Below are positions 16,731 through 25,076 of a stretch of DNA of 27,850 nucleotides, one piece after another. The translations under genes were made by a program, and so were the position numbers. Every line of letters begins with the position of its first letter. The stretch's first letter is position 1. A model generated the notes under the pieces. The model made no database searches and had not been told where the DNA came from. It saw only the letters and a list, made by a program, of their open reading frames with translations. Source of the stretch: CBDUWP01 sp965370955 (GTDB taxonomy: Bacteria > Planctomycetota > Phycisphaerae > Sedimentisphaerales > Anaerobacaceae); assembly GCA_965370955.1 (NCBI GenBank), contig CBDUWP010000007.1:1-27850 (forward strand). The letters are read 5' to 3'.

Positions 16731-17738
16731 TTGAAAAAAAAGGCATTACTTATTTTATTGCGGTTAGCTGTTGTGGCTATCGGTATTGGTTTTGGCTTGA
16801 GATGGTTCCTAAAAGGTGATAATCGGCAGGAAATAACGCAGGCTTTTGGCCAGCTTAATCTTTGGATTTTAATGCTTGCTCTGGGGGTTTTTGTGATTAG
16901 CCAAGTGCTTGTCGCATTTCGCTGGTGGCTATTATTGAGAAGCCAAAAAATCTATATCACCTTATCAGCGGCGATTAAATTGCATTATTTGGGATTGTTT
17001 TATAATAATTTTATGCCGAGTTCTGTTGGTGGCGATTTAGTGCGGGCTTGGTATGTTGGAAAACATACCGACCGAAAATATCAAGCTGCGCTTAGTGTTT
17101 TTGTAGATAGGGCGATTGGCCTTTTTAGCACTTTTTTGATTGCTATATTTTTCTATCTTACATTTCTAAAGGGACAAAATCTTCAAAGTCAAAATACAAG
17201 TGATACTAATGCAGTTGGCTGTCCGGTAAATGTTAGACAATGTTTGCTTGCGGTCGCAATTTTGATTGCTATTTTTATGGCTTGCTTAGCAATAAAGCCG
17301 TTGCGAAGATTGATGATTAAACTTAGAGAAAAATTTAGCCATTTATGGCATAAATCAGCAGAGGCTTTTAAGTTATATTGCCAAAGTCCTGCGACTGTTT
17401 TGGCAGTGCTTGCGATTACAATTTTTGGACAGATTATGGTTATCACCGGATTTTGGTTTGTCGGTCAAAATCTCGGCATTACTGTTTCCATCAAATATTA
17501 TTACGTTTTTTTCACTTTAACTTGGGTATTGGGAGCGGTGCCTGTTAGTATTGGGGGTATTGGGCTGGTTGAGGGGTCGTTGGCAACTCTTTTCATTACT
17601 GTGGCGGGTGTTGCTGCACCGCTAGCGGGGGCATTGGTCATTTGCCAGAGATTGGTATGGATGATAGCTTCTTTGCCGGGGGCTGTGATACATTTGGCGG
17701 CGGCTCATTTGCCGAAAAATAACACTGAAATAAAGTGA
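16731..17738 (+). CDS. Flippase-like integral membrane protein (LPG synthase TM region, UPF0104)
   Basis: This 335-residue polytopic protein belongs to the lysylphosphatidylglycerol-synthase transmembrane-region family (PF03706/TIGR00374), seen from NNFMPSSVGGDLVRAWYVGK, SVFVDRAIGLFSTFLI and the C-terminal GAVPVSIGGIGLVEGSLATL. About seven to eight hydrophobic segments are visible, the first at 5-22. It lacks the soluble aminoacyltransferase domain of MprF, so it is not an LPG synthase itself. Family members are often proposed to move lipid-linked substrates, and the substrate here is unknown. The TTG start follows AGGGA by seven bases. It has no overlap with neighbours and appears to be its own unit. 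Confidence 0.85.
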   Translation: MKKKALLILLRLAVVAIGIGFGLRWFLKGDNRQEITQAFGQLNLWILMLALGVFVISQVLVAFRWWLLLRSQKIYITLSAAIKLHYLGLFYNNFMPSSVGGDLVRAWYVGKHTDRKYQAALSVFVDRAIGLFSTFLIAIFFYLTFLKGQNLQSQNTSDTNAVGCPVNVRQCLLAVAILIAIFMACLAIKPLRRLMIKLREKFSHLWHKSAEAFKLYCQSPATVLAVLAITIFGQIMVITGFWFVGQNLGITVSIKYYYVFFTLTWVLGAVPVSIGGIGLVEGSLATLFITVAGVAAPLAGALVICQRLVWMIASLPGAVIHLAAAHLPKNNTEIK

Positions 17739-17751
17739 AATAATGGTCAAT

Positions 17752-17786
17752 ACTGCCTTAAACCAACGGATATTATAGGTGGCAGT
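17752..17786 (+). repeat. Inverted repeat after the flippase-like gene
   Basis: ACTGCC (17752-17757) is complementary to GGCAGT (17781-17786). An inner ACC/GGT pair extends the stem across a small bulge, leaving a loop of about 14 bases. It lies 14 bases past the stop codon. No T-run follows directly (GGATAAAATTTTG comes next), so it may be a transcript-end hairpin but is not a standard intrinsic terminator. Confidence 0.35.
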
Positions 17787-17853
17787 GGATAAAATTTTGT
17801 TGACTATCTATAAGGGATAATTTACTCTAATCCTGTAATTTATAGTGATTTAC

Positions 17854-17867
17854 GGCCTAAGGCCTTA
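17854..17867. promoter_or_regulatory. Short palindromes upstream of the DUF502 gene, possible operator
   Basis: GGCCTAAGGCC (17854-17864) and the perfect palindrome TAAGGCCTTA (17858-17867) overlap. They lie 56-69 bases before the DUF502 start, in a 184-base gene-free gap that should hold its promoter. TTGACT at 17800-17805 is the best -35-like box in the gap but lacks a good partner. Binding by a regulator is only a possibility. Confidence 0.25.
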
Positions 17868-17922
17868 ATATCTTGATATATGTGTATATGCTGCTCAGGC
17901 GGCAAAGGATTGTTGTTTAATA

Positions 17923-18666
17923 ATGGCAGCACGTAATAGACTGAAAAAATATTTTTTTAGAGGCTTGGCAGTTCTGTTGCCGAGCATGCTGACTATTTGG
18001 GTCTTCATCTGGGGATTCAATTTTATTCAATCAAACATAAGTGTGTATATAAATGCTGCACTGGTGTGGGGGATTGAACGGATCCCTTATATATTTCCGA
18101 GATGGTCGCATGAGTCTCTGACGGATTTTTGGGTGCATGGGGCAGGAGCTTTGGCGGGATTTGTTATTGCACTTTTGGCAGTGATAATTGTCGGGGCATT
18201 GTTGGCTAGCGTTGTCGGCAGGAGTTTGTGGAGATTGATCGAAACGCTTATTCTGCGTACGCCATTTCTGAAGAATGTCTACCCTTATGTCAAGCAGGTA
18301 ACAGATTTTATTTTTAGCGATAGCGGTCAGGACAAGCTCGCTTTTTCCAGAGTAGTAGCTATCGAATATCCCAGAAAAGGCATTTGGTCGATAGGGATGG
18401 TGACAGGCACAGGAATCAAACAGGTTGCGGAACATTGCGGTGAAGATTTTCTGGCTGTTTTTGTGCCAACTTCGCCTACACCATTTACTGGATTTGTTAT
18501 GATGGTCCAAAAAGACCAAGTCCTAGATGTCAATATGACAATCGATCAGGCATTTAGATACACGATTAGCGGTGGGGTTATTACGCCTGAATATAAATCA
18601 TTTAAGGTTGTGATCGATCAGCACAAAAACGAGGTAGATAAACAAGACGAGAGCGATAAACAATAG
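17923..18666 (+). CDS. DUF502 family membrane protein
   Basis: The 247-residue protein matches the DUF502 (PF04367) family. It has two membrane helices (about 13-36 and 62-90), RTPFLKNVYPYVKQVTDFIF, and the C-terminal signature VPTSPTPFTGFVMMVQKDQV with YTISGGVITP. The biochemical role of the family is unknown. AAAGGA sits 13 bases before the ATG. The last residues are strongly charged. It precedes hpf by 36 bases and could be transcribed with it. Confidence 0.88.
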   Translation: MAARNRLKKYFFRGLAVLLPSMLTIWVFIWGFNFIQSNISVYINAALVWGIERIPYIFPRWSHESLTDFWVHGAGALAGFVIALLAVIIVGALLASVVGRSLWRLIETLILRTPFLKNVYPYVKQVTDFIFSDSGQDKLAFSRVVAIEYPRKGIWSIGMVTGTGIKQVAEHCGEDFLAVFVPTSPTPFTGFVMMVQKDQVLDVNMTIDQAFRYTISGGVITPEYKSFKVVIDQHKNEVDKQDESDKQ

Positions 18667-18702
18667 TTGAATCTATTCTTTTTATAGAAAAGGAGGCCTA
18701 TT

Positions 18703-19005
18703 TTGCAATTTAACATTACTGGCATACACGTTGAGATAACTGAGGCAATTAGAACGCATGCTCAAGAAAAGATTGAAAAGTTTCCGCGTTTTTACAGTAG
18801 CATCGAAAAGGCTGAAGTTGTTATTACGGCAGATCAAGGCCAGCAGGCTATCGAGATAATTGTTACCGATACTCATGGTAATGTGTTTGTGGCTTCAGAA
18901 GCTGGAGCTGATGCCTATACCAGTTTAGATTCAGCTGCTCATAAAATAGAGAGACAGCTTAAAAAGAAGAAGGAAAAAGACAGAGATAACAAGCATCTCG
19001 GTTAA
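18703..19005 (+). CDS. hpf: Ribosome hibernation promoting factor, short form
   Basis: Hpf/YfiA proteins bind the decoding centre of the 30S subunit and, in the short form, promote 100S dimers of idle ribosomes. The 100-residue length marks the short type without the C-terminal dimerisation domain. Visible parts are the N-terminal strand MQFNITGIHVEITEAIRTHA, KIEKFPRFYSSIEKAEVVI, and the basic helix DAAHK-type segment ending in KIERQLKKKKEKDRDNK. The start is TTG at 18703, set by a strong AGGAGG (18691-18696) six bases upstream. No ATG occurs near the N-terminus. It lies just ahead of the PTS EIIA gene, a linkage also seen in proteobacteria (hpf-ptsN). Confidence 0.92.
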   Translation: MQFNITGIHVEITEAIRTHAQEKIEKFPRFYSSIEKAEVVITADQGQQAIEIIVTDTHGNVFVASEAGADAYTSLDSAAHKIERQLKKKKEKDRDNKHLG

Positions 19006-19118
19006 GCTCTTTGGTCAGATAGATAAAACAGTGTAAATGTTTGTATAAACTATAAGTGGTAAATGTTGCATTGGTTAGGATTATTTTATTCAGGGTTGGT
19101 TGGAAATGAAAGGTTGAT

Positions 19119-19592
19119 ATGAAGTTTGTAGATTTTATTTGTTTTGACGCAGTGATTCCGTCGCTTAAATCAGAAACCAAAGATGGGGCGATCGAAGAAA
19201 TGGTAACAGCTTTGGTTGAAACTGGAAACTTGGCAAAAAACAAAAAAAAAGGAATTATACAGTCTATCATTAAAAGAGAAAAAGAAGCTAGTACTGGAAT
19301 AGGCAAGGGGCTTGCAGTGCCTCACGTTAAATCGACTGTTGTAAAAAAAATAATCGCTGTTGTTAGCAAAAGTGAAAAAGGTATAGATTTTCAATCTTTA
19401 GACAAGGAACTTGTTTATAGCATGATTCTGCTTGTCAGTCCAGCAGACCAGTCGGAACAACATATTGTTGTGATGGAAAAAATATTCAAATACTTGCAGC
19501 AGGAAACATTTCGTAAGTTTCTTGGACAAGCAAAAAATGCTGAAGAAATTAAAGATTTGTTCACCGAAGCTGATGAGCGAGAAGTGTTTTAA
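19119..19592 (+). CDS. ptsN: PTS EIIA domain protein (fructose/nitrogen type)
   Basis: A 157-residue EIIA-Fru/Mtl/Ntr type phosphocarrier. The phosphorylated histidine is H69 in STGIGKGLAVPHVKS, and the surrounding fold elements include MVTALVETGNLAKNKKKGI and LVYSMILLVSPADQSEQHIV. It accepts phosphate from HPr. It stands alone, with no IIB or IIC domain attached or nearby, so a regulatory, PtsN-like role is more likely than sugar transport; ptsN is used in that sense. AAAGG sits five bases before the ATG. HPr begins 50 bases downstream. Confidence 0.88.
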   Translation: MKFVDFICFDAVIPSLKSETKDGAIEEMVTALVETGNLAKNKKKGIIQSIIKREKEASTGIGKGLAVPHVKSTVVKKIIAVVSKSEKGIDFQSLDKELVYSMILLVSPADQSEQHIVVMEKIFKYLQQETFRKFLGQAKNAEEIKDLFTEADEREVF

Positions 19593-19642
19593 TATTTTTG
19601 TGTATTTCTGTAATGGATACGAAATTTTGACGGAGAGGTCAG

Positions 19643-19924
19643 TTGGGCCAGCTAAATTGTGAAATGATTGTTGAGATAAAAAACAGTGAAGGTTTGCATA
19701 TGAGGCCGGCGATGCAGTTTGTTGATTTGGCAAGTCAGTTTGATAGCGAGATTACTGTCAGCAATGATAAAACGAAGATTGATGGTAAAAGCATTATGCA
19801 AATTAGTATGTTGGCTGCGACAAAGGGAACAAAGCTCAAAATTGAGGCACAGGGCTCCGATGCCAGAGAGGCAATCGATGCACTTCAACAATTGATTGAG
19901 GTGGAAATGTTTGATGAAGATTGA
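19643..19924 (+). CDS. ptsH: HPr phosphocarrier protein
   Basis: This 93-residue HPr carries phosphate from enzyme I to EIIA. The active-site histidine is H19 in NSEGLHMRPAMQFVDLA. The second site, equivalent to Ser46 of Bacillus, is S50 in KIDGKSIMQISMLAATKG. Its conservation suggests possible control by HPr kinase, which is not in the window. The TTG at 19643 is preferred as start because GGAG (19632-19635) lies seven bases ahead. The ATG at 19664 has no ribosome binding site, though the family strand begins close to it. It lies 48 bases before ptsI. Confidence 0.93.
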   Translation: MGQLNCEMIVEIKNSEGLHMRPAMQFVDLASQFDSEITVSNDKTKIDGKSIMQISMLAATKGTKLKIEAQGSDAREAIDALQQLIEVEMFDED

Positions 19925-19972
19925 TCTTGGATTAGCTCGGTGAATTAGTGCTGTCTTAAATAAAAGAGAAAA

Positions 19973-21712
19973 ATGGAAGTTAAAAAGGGCATAGCTGTTT
20001 CGCATGGTATTGCCATCTCAAAAGCGTTTGTGATGGATTCTGAGGATTATCTCATACCTAAACGACAGATTGAGCCAGCTCAACGGAAGATTGAAATTCG
20101 CAGAGTTGCGGTAGCTTTCAAGGAAGCGGTCAATCAACTTACCCATATGCAGGCCAAGCAAACTGATATGGAAACAGGAAAGATTAAGGATATCTTTGCT
20201 GTTCATTTGCGGTTTTTGCGTGACAAAAGCCTCAAAAACAAAATCATAAATCACATCCAAGATAATAATGTTACAGCGGAATATGCGGTGTCCATTGTTT
20301 TGAAAGAGATTGCTTCTCATTTCGCTAAGGTTAAAGACACCTATATTAGCGAACGAGCTGCAGATATATATGATATTGAAAAAAGATTGCTCAAGGAATT
20401 GCTGGGTAAAAAGAGAGAAGACGTCACTACTCTTACCGAAGAGGTGGTTGTGATTGCGAGAGAATTGAGCCCGATGCAAACGGCGGGTTTTAATCGCAAA
20501 TTTATAAAAGCATTAGCGACCGATGCAGGTGGCAGAACTAGCCATACAGCTATTGTGGCGAGATCTATTGGTATTCCAGCTGTTGTTGCATTGGAAAATT
20601 TGACCAGTTCTGTCAGCGGAGCAGATACTGTTATCGTTGATGGAAACAGGGGGTTGGTGATAGTCAATCCTGACGAGCAAACCATCAAGCAATATCAAAA
20701 GCATATCGAAAGTATTCAGGAGACAGAGCATCGTCTTGATACTTTGCGAGAAAAGCCCGCTATTACACGAGATGGAACGAAAATTAACATACTTGGAAAT
20801 ATCGAATTTCCATCGGAAGCTGAGCAGGTATTAAGAAAAGGCGGCGATGGGATAGGTCTTTATCGAACTGAATTTTTGTATTTAGGAAGAAAGACAGAGC
20901 CGACAGAACAGCAGCATTACGAGGCATATTGTGAGTCACTGAAAACTTTTCCAGATAGGCCGGTTTTGATAAGGACGATGGATTTAGGGGCTGATAAATA
21001 TACGCAGAGTCAAAGAGTTGCTCGTGAGCCCAATCCGTTTTTAGGGTTAAGGTCGATAAGATATTGCCTTAGAAATCTAAAAATGTTTAAGACGCAGCTC
21101 AGGGCGATCATGAGATCTTCGATTCATGGAAATGTCAAGATAATGTTTCCTCTGATTACTAATTTGCAAGAATTGATGCAGGCCAAAACAATTTTAAAAG
21201 ACGCAATGGAAGATTTAGACGATATGGGTCAGCCATATAAAAAAGATATTGAGGTTGGCATCATGGTCGAGACGCCATCGGCGGCGATTATGGGGCAGGT
21301 ATTGGCTAGAGAAGCTAGCTTTTTCAGTATTGGAACAAATGATTTGACACAATATACATTAGCTGTCGATAGAGGCAATGAGCTTGTCTCTACTTTGTAT
21401 TCGGAAGTTGATCCTGCGGTTTTGATGCTGATAAAATCTGTGATCCGTGATGTATATAAAGCGAAAATAGGGCTTAGTTTATGCGGAGAAATGGCGTCTG
21501 AAGCTAAAAATATTATGCTGCTATTGGGTATGGGAATCAGGACGATATCCATTGCTGCTCCAATGATACCGGAAATTAAGCAGATCGTACGGTCTGTCAA
21601 TATATCTGATTGCCAGATTGTTGCGGACAAAGTTTTAACGATGGAAACCGAAAGGCAAATCTCAAATTATTTGAAAGATGCCACTATGAAAATCGTAAAA
21701 GAGTCTATCTGA
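19973..21712 (+). CDS. ptsI: PTS enzyme I (phosphoenolpyruvate-protein phosphotransferase)
   Basis: It takes phosphate from phosphoenolpyruvate and passes it to HPr. At 579 residues it has standard length. The phospho-histidine is H191 in GGRTSHTAIVARSIGIPAVV (E. coli H189). PEP-binding and catalytic motifs follow: GIGLYRTEFLYLGR, RTMDLGADKY, NPFLGLRSIRYCL, VGIMVETPSAA, FSIGTNDLTQYTLAVDRGNE, and the catalytic cysteine in LSLCGEMAS. It lacks extra N-terminal GAF or EIIA domains, so it is the general EI type rather than EI-Ntr. Together with EIIA and HPr it makes a complete soluble phosphorelay. Confidence 0.96.
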   Translation: MEVKKGIAVSHGIAISKAFVMDSEDYLIPKRQIEPAQRKIEIRRVAVAFKEAVNQLTHMQAKQTDMETGKIKDIFAVHLRFLRDKSLKNKIINHIQDNNVTAEYAVSIVLKEIASHFAKVKDTYISERAADIYDIEKRLLKELLGKKREDVTTLTEEVVVIARELSPMQTAGFNRKFIKALATDAGGRTSHTAIVARSIGIPAVVALENLTSSVSGADTVIVDGNRGLVIVNPDEQTIKQYQKHIESIQETEHRLDTLREKPAITRDGTKINILGNIEFPSEAEQVLRKGGDGIGLYRTEFLYLGRKTEPTEQQHYEAYCESLKTFPDRPVLIRTMDLGADKYTQSQRVAREPNPFLGLRSIRYCLRNLKMFKTQLRAIMRSSIHGNVKIMFPLITNLQELMQAKTILKDAMEDLDDMGQPYKKDIEVGIMVETPSAAIMGQVLAREASFFSIGTNDLTQYTLAVDRGNELVSTLYSEVDPAVLMLIKSVIRDVYKAKIGLSLCGEMASEAKNIMLLLGMGIRTISIAAPMIPEIKQIVRSVNISDCQIVADKVLTMETERQISNYLKDATMKIVKESI

Positions 21713-21737
21713 AATCATAAAAACATCTGATGTTCTT

Positions 21738-21743
21738 GAGGAG
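21738..21743 (+). promoter_or_regulatory. Ribosome-binding-like GAGGAG far from the next ATG
   Basis: GAGGAG is the best Shine-Dalgarno sequence between ptsI and the DUF2344 gene, yet the first in-frame ATG (21821) is 77 bases further on. Eight bases after it is an in-frame ATA (21752) with an open frame to the ATG. Either translation begins at a rare non-standard codon, or the motif serves a short leader such as the 9-codon frame at 21762-21791. Confidence 0.3.
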
Positions 21744-21820
21744 ATACTGAGATAACGGCAAATGATGGTCAATCAATTGAAGTTGGATTAAAGGGAAATT
21801 CAAAGCATGAGCCCATTACA

Positions 21821-22429
21821 ATGGCAGTACATTTTTCTGTCAAAGGGCATAGCTGTTTTTTGTCGCATTTGCAAATGATGAAAGTGTTTGCTTTGGCTAT
21901 TGTTAGAGGCCAATTGCGGATTATTTATAGTCAAGGTTTTAATCCCAGACCTAAGATGTCGCTTGTCTTGCCGAAATCTGTCGCGGTCGAATCTGATGAC
22001 GAAATTTTGCTGATAAAGGTAGAAAGCTCATGCAATGTTGAAGAAGTAAAGCAAAAATTGATTGGGCAGATTCCAGATGGAATAGATGTTTTGGATATCG
22101 AAATTGTTGATCCTAAAAACAAGCCCAAACCATTACTGGCTCACTATTTGTTTGAGACAGATATGGATAATGACAAATTGAATAATGATGCCAATAGCTT
22201 ATTAAATCAAAAATCCATTGTTGTTAACAGAAGAAAAAAAGCCAACGTCAAAAAGGTAGACGTAAGAAAATATATAAAAACACTGACTGTCGAGCAAGGC
22301 AAGCTAAAAGCTCAATGCTTGATTTCTAACGAAGGGTCAGTACGTATTGATGAAATAATGAATTTAATGAATATTGCCACAGAAAACCTGACGAGTCCCG
22401 TGAAACGGACGAAGGTGCTATGGCATTGA
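21821..22429 (+). CDS. Radical-SAM-linked DUF2344 protein (TIGR03936 type)
   Basis: The 202-residue protein matches the DUF2344 family: VHFSVKGHSCFLSHLQMMKVF, LRIIYSQGFNPRPKMSLVLP and KSVAVESDDEILLIKVE are the family's N-terminal signature. In many bacteria this domain is fused to, or directly follows, a TIGR03960-type radical SAM protein. Here it is separate and no such partner is in the window. RNase E/G starts ten bases after it, a common linkage. The function is not established; a tie to RNA processing or modification is guessed from neighbours. The start may be up to 23 codons upstream. Confidence 0.85.
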   Translation: MAVHFSVKGHSCFLSHLQMMKVFALAIVRGQLRIIYSQGFNPRPKMSLVLPKSVAVESDDEILLIKVESSCNVEEVKQKLIGQIPDGIDVLDIEIVDPKNKPKPLLAHYLFETDMDNDKLNNDANSLLNQKSIVVNRRKKANVKKVDVRKYIKTLTVEQGKLKAQCLISNEGSVRIDEIMNLMNIATENLTSPVKRTKVLWH

Positions 22430-22439
22430 AAGATGAAAA

Positions 22440-23966
22440 ATGACAAAAGAAATTTTGATCAACGTTGCTGAAACAGAAGAAAGCCGCGTTGCTGTAGTTA
22501 CGAATAATGAATTGGAAGAATTGTATCTCGAAAGAGCTAGCATAGAGACCCATGTTGGCAATGTTTATAAAGGCAAAGTTGTTAATGTTGAGGCGAGCAT
22601 TCAGGCTGCTTTTATAGATTTTGGTACAGGCAAGAATGGTTTTTTGCATGTAAGTGATTTGCATCCAAAATATTTTGCAAAAAAGGAGAAGGGACATACG
22701 GAGAAAATAGGCCGGAGGAAAGCTCTCAAGGATAGAATTCCTATACAGAAATGTCTCAAAAAAGGTTCTGAAATTGTTGTGCAAGTGACAAAGGAGGGAA
22801 TAAATACTAAGGGTCCTACTTTGACGAGCTACATTTCGCTTCCGGGTAAATATCTTGTTATGATGCCGGCTATGTCTAAGCATGGTGTGTCGCATAAAAT
22901 TGATGACGAGGTTGAAAGGACGAGATTGAAGCAAATATTGTTTGAATGTAAGCCGCCTAAAGATACTGGTTTTATCATAAGAACTGCGGGGCAGGGTTGC
23001 TCTAAGAGGGACATTCAAAGTGATTTAAAATATTTGCGTAGGCTTTGGATTGCCATTGAAAAGAAGATCAAAAAAAGCAGTGCCCCCAGCGAATTATACC
23101 GAGAATCAGATTTGGTTATCAGGACTATACGTGACATTTTCGATAACAAAATCAATAGAATTCTATGTGATTCTGAGCCTGTCCTAACAAGAATCAAGGA
23201 TTTTATGGCTCAGGCTTACCCAAGGCTAAAAAGAAAAGCTGTTCTTTATAAAGGCAAAACACCGCTGTTTCATAAATATAAAATTGAGCAGGAAATCACC
23301 AAAATTCAGGCCAGAGAAGTTGCCCTAGATGGCGGTGGATCGGTGGTGATTGAGCAAACAGAAGCCCTTGTTGCTATTGATGTCAACAGTGGTAAATATC
23401 GAAAGCAGCAAAGTGCCGAACAGACTGCTTATAAAATTAATTTGGTGGCAGCGAAGGAAATTGCTCGACAATTGCGGCTTAGAGATCTTGGTGGCCTAGT
23501 GGTTTGCGATTTTATCGATATGAGAAATGTCGCTCATCGCAAGGAATTACAAAAAGTTTTCAAAAATGCAGTCAAACCAGATAGAGCCAGAACGAAAATA
23601 TTACCGATGAGCCGCTTCGGCGTTATTGAAATGACGAGACAAAGGGTCAGGCCATCGCTGAGAAGAAGTACCTATTTGTCTTGCCCTTATTGCTTAGGAA
23701 TGGGATCTGTTAAGAGCAAAGAATCGATAGCTATTGAGATTATAAGACAGTTGAATTTGGTATCTTCCAAGAAAAATATTAGTTGTATCAAATTGTTGGT
23801 TGCTAACGAAGTGGCTGAATATCTGCAAAATGAAAAAAGGGCGACCTTAGTCGATATTGAGCAACAAAATGATGTGCGAATAGTAATCAAATCTGAGCTA
23901 GGTGTTTCCTGTGAGAAAAAAGAAATCATCTGCTACAACAATAGGATGTCGGTTGTTAGGGTGTAA
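22440..23966 (+). CDS. rng: Ribonuclease E/G family endoribonuclease
   Basis: It cuts single-stranded AU-rich RNA and matures rRNA. At 508 residues it is RNase G-like, without the long C-terminal scaffold of RNase E. An S1 domain (about 35-120) has VGNVYKGKVVNVEASIQAAF and GFLHVSDLHPKYF. A 5'-sensor/RNase H region follows, with RTAGQGCSKRDIQSDLKYL. The catalytic aspartates are D314 (VAIDVNSGKY) and D357 (VVCDFIDM), spaced 43 apart as D303 and D346 in E. coli RNase E. The zinc-link CPxC is C415-C418 (SCPYCLGMGSVKS). All catalytic features are intact. Confidence 0.95.
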   Translation: MTKEILINVAETEESRVAVVTNNELEELYLERASIETHVGNVYKGKVVNVEASIQAAFIDFGTGKNGFLHVSDLHPKYFAKKEKGHTEKIGRRKALKDRIPIQKCLKKGSEIVVQVTKEGINTKGPTLTSYISLPGKYLVMMPAMSKHGVSHKIDDEVERTRLKQILFECKPPKDTGFIIRTAGQGCSKRDIQSDLKYLRRLWIAIEKKIKKSSAPSELYRESDLVIRTIRDIFDNKINRILCDSEPVLTRIKDFMAQAYPRLKRKAVLYKGKTPLFHKYKIEQEITKIQAREVALDGGGSVVIEQTEALVAIDVNSGKYRKQQSAEQTAYKINLVAAKEIARQLRLRDLGGLVVCDFIDMRNVAHRKELQKVFKNAVKPDRARTKILPMSRFGVIEMTRQRVRPSLRRSTYLSCPYCLGMGSVKSKESIAIEIIRQLNLVSSKKNISCIKLLVANEVAEYLQNEKRATLVDIEQQNDVRIVIKSELGVSCEKKEIICYNNRMSVVRV

Positions 23967-23985
23967 ATCCCCAATTTGAATGAAA

Positions 23986-24014
23986 TTGACTTGACGTTAT
24001 TGAGATTTTTTAAG
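23986..24014 (+). promoter_or_regulatory. Candidate sigma-70 promoter of the KDO/LPS block
   Basis: TTGACT (23986-23991, 5/6 of consensus counting the optimal TTGAC) and TTTAAG (24009-24014) are spaced by 17 bases, 20 bases after the RNase gene ends and 76 before the preferred kdsD start. The -10 box is weak. Confidence 0.35.
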
Positions 24015-24090
24015 ACACTAATCGACTGATTCTGCTGTGGTGTTTTTGGGTTTGGCAGACATAATACAATTGGTATCAGAATTGATGGCT

Positions 24091-25068
24091 ATGAAATTTG
24101 ATTTAGAATATGCAAAAAGTGTGATTAGAGCTGAAGCGACGGCGGTTTTATCGGTTTGCGATAGTTTATCGAAAGAATTTCACAAAGCACTCGAAATGAT
24201 ATATCAATGCAGGGGTTCGGTCATATTAAGCGGTCTCGGTAAAGCAGGGATAATTGCTCAGAAAATAAGTGCTACTTTGGCTTCGACTGGAACGCCGAGT
24301 CATTTTTTGCATCCAGTAGAAGCAATGCACGGCGACCTTGGCAGATTACGATCTGATGATGTTGTCATTGTGTTAAGTAACGGCGGCGAAACAGCTGAGG
24401 TGACAAGGTTAGTAGAGCTTGTCAAGAGGCAGTCGTTGCTATTGATATCCATTACAGGAAAAGCCGATTCCACCTTGAGCAAATATAGTGACGTTGTTTT
24501 ATGCTTTGGTAATCAAGCAGAAGCTTGCCCGCTTGGTGTCGCGCCGAGTGTATCGACAACTTGTATGCTGGCTATCGGAGATGCTATTGCTTTGACAGTT
24601 ATGAAGGCAAGAGAGCTTAGCATTGAAGATTATGTGAAATTTCATCCGGGCGGTTCGTTAGGAGCTAAGCTCATGACGGTTGAGCAGTCAATGATGTTCA
24701 AGTCTGATGAAAAGCTGCCAGTTGTCAGCGATAAATGTACCATCAAAGAAATGTTGGCTGATACTGTTGATGTTAAACGGCACGGGGCGACAATGGTTAT
24801 CAATGATATCGGTAAATTGGTGGGCATTATTACCGATGCTGATATGCGAAGGCTTATGGCCAAAGAGTTTGAGAAGGGGTTTGATACAAAAGTTATCGAT
24901 GTTATGACCGCCGAATGTAAGCGTATTTGCTGCGATTCCCTTGCCGCCGAAGCCATGGCGATGTTCCATAAATATAGAATTGATGAGTTGCCTGTTGTCG
25001 ATGCCGATGGAAAACCGATCGGGTTGATTGATGTTCAGGATATAGTGACAATTAAAATTGTGGGTTGA
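24091..25068 (+). CDS. kdsD: D-arabinose 5-phosphate isomerase
   Basis: It converts ribulose 5-phosphate to arabinose 5-phosphate, the first step of KDO synthesis for lipopolysaccharide. The 325-residue protein has an N-terminal SIS domain (VILSGLGKAGIIAQKISATL, HPVEAMHGDLGRL, VLSNGGETAEVTRL), the family signature KFHPGGSLGAKLM, and two CBS domains from about 200 to the end. The ATG at 24091 makes the protein begin MKFDLEYAKSVIRAEA with family-normal length. An upstream GTG (24037) would add 18 unfamiliar residues, and neither start has a clear Shine-Dalgarno sequence. Confidence 0.93.
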   Translation: MKFDLEYAKSVIRAEATAVLSVCDSLSKEFHKALEMIYQCRGSVILSGLGKAGIIAQKISATLASTGTPSHFLHPVEAMHGDLGRLRSDDVVIVLSNGGETAEVTRLVELVKRQSLLLISITGKADSTLSKYSDVVLCFGNQAEACPLGVAPSVSTTCMLAIGDAIALTVMKARELSIEDYVKFHPGGSLGAKLMTVEQSMMFKSDEKLPVVSDKCTIKEMLADTVDVKRHGATMVINDIGKLVGIITDADMRRLMAKEFEKGFDTKVIDVMTAECKRICCDSLAAEAMAMFHKYRIDELPVVDADGKPIGLIDVQDIVTIKIVG

Positions 25069-25076
25069 TACTTATT

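Noticed and set aside
19057..19070. Sigma-54 promoter ahead of ptsN (TGG ... TTGCA)
   Set aside because: Only eight bases separate the GG and GC pairs instead of the required ten, and the -24 box is poor.
22326..23018. Long antisense open frame (about 230 codons) opposite the DUF2344 and RNase genes
   Set aside because: The + strand encodes recognised protein families with intact motifs here. The antisense translation shows no domain and is rich in improbable composition. The same holds for other long antisense frames, such as 636-1166, 11321-11881, 18031-18519 and 20018-20479.
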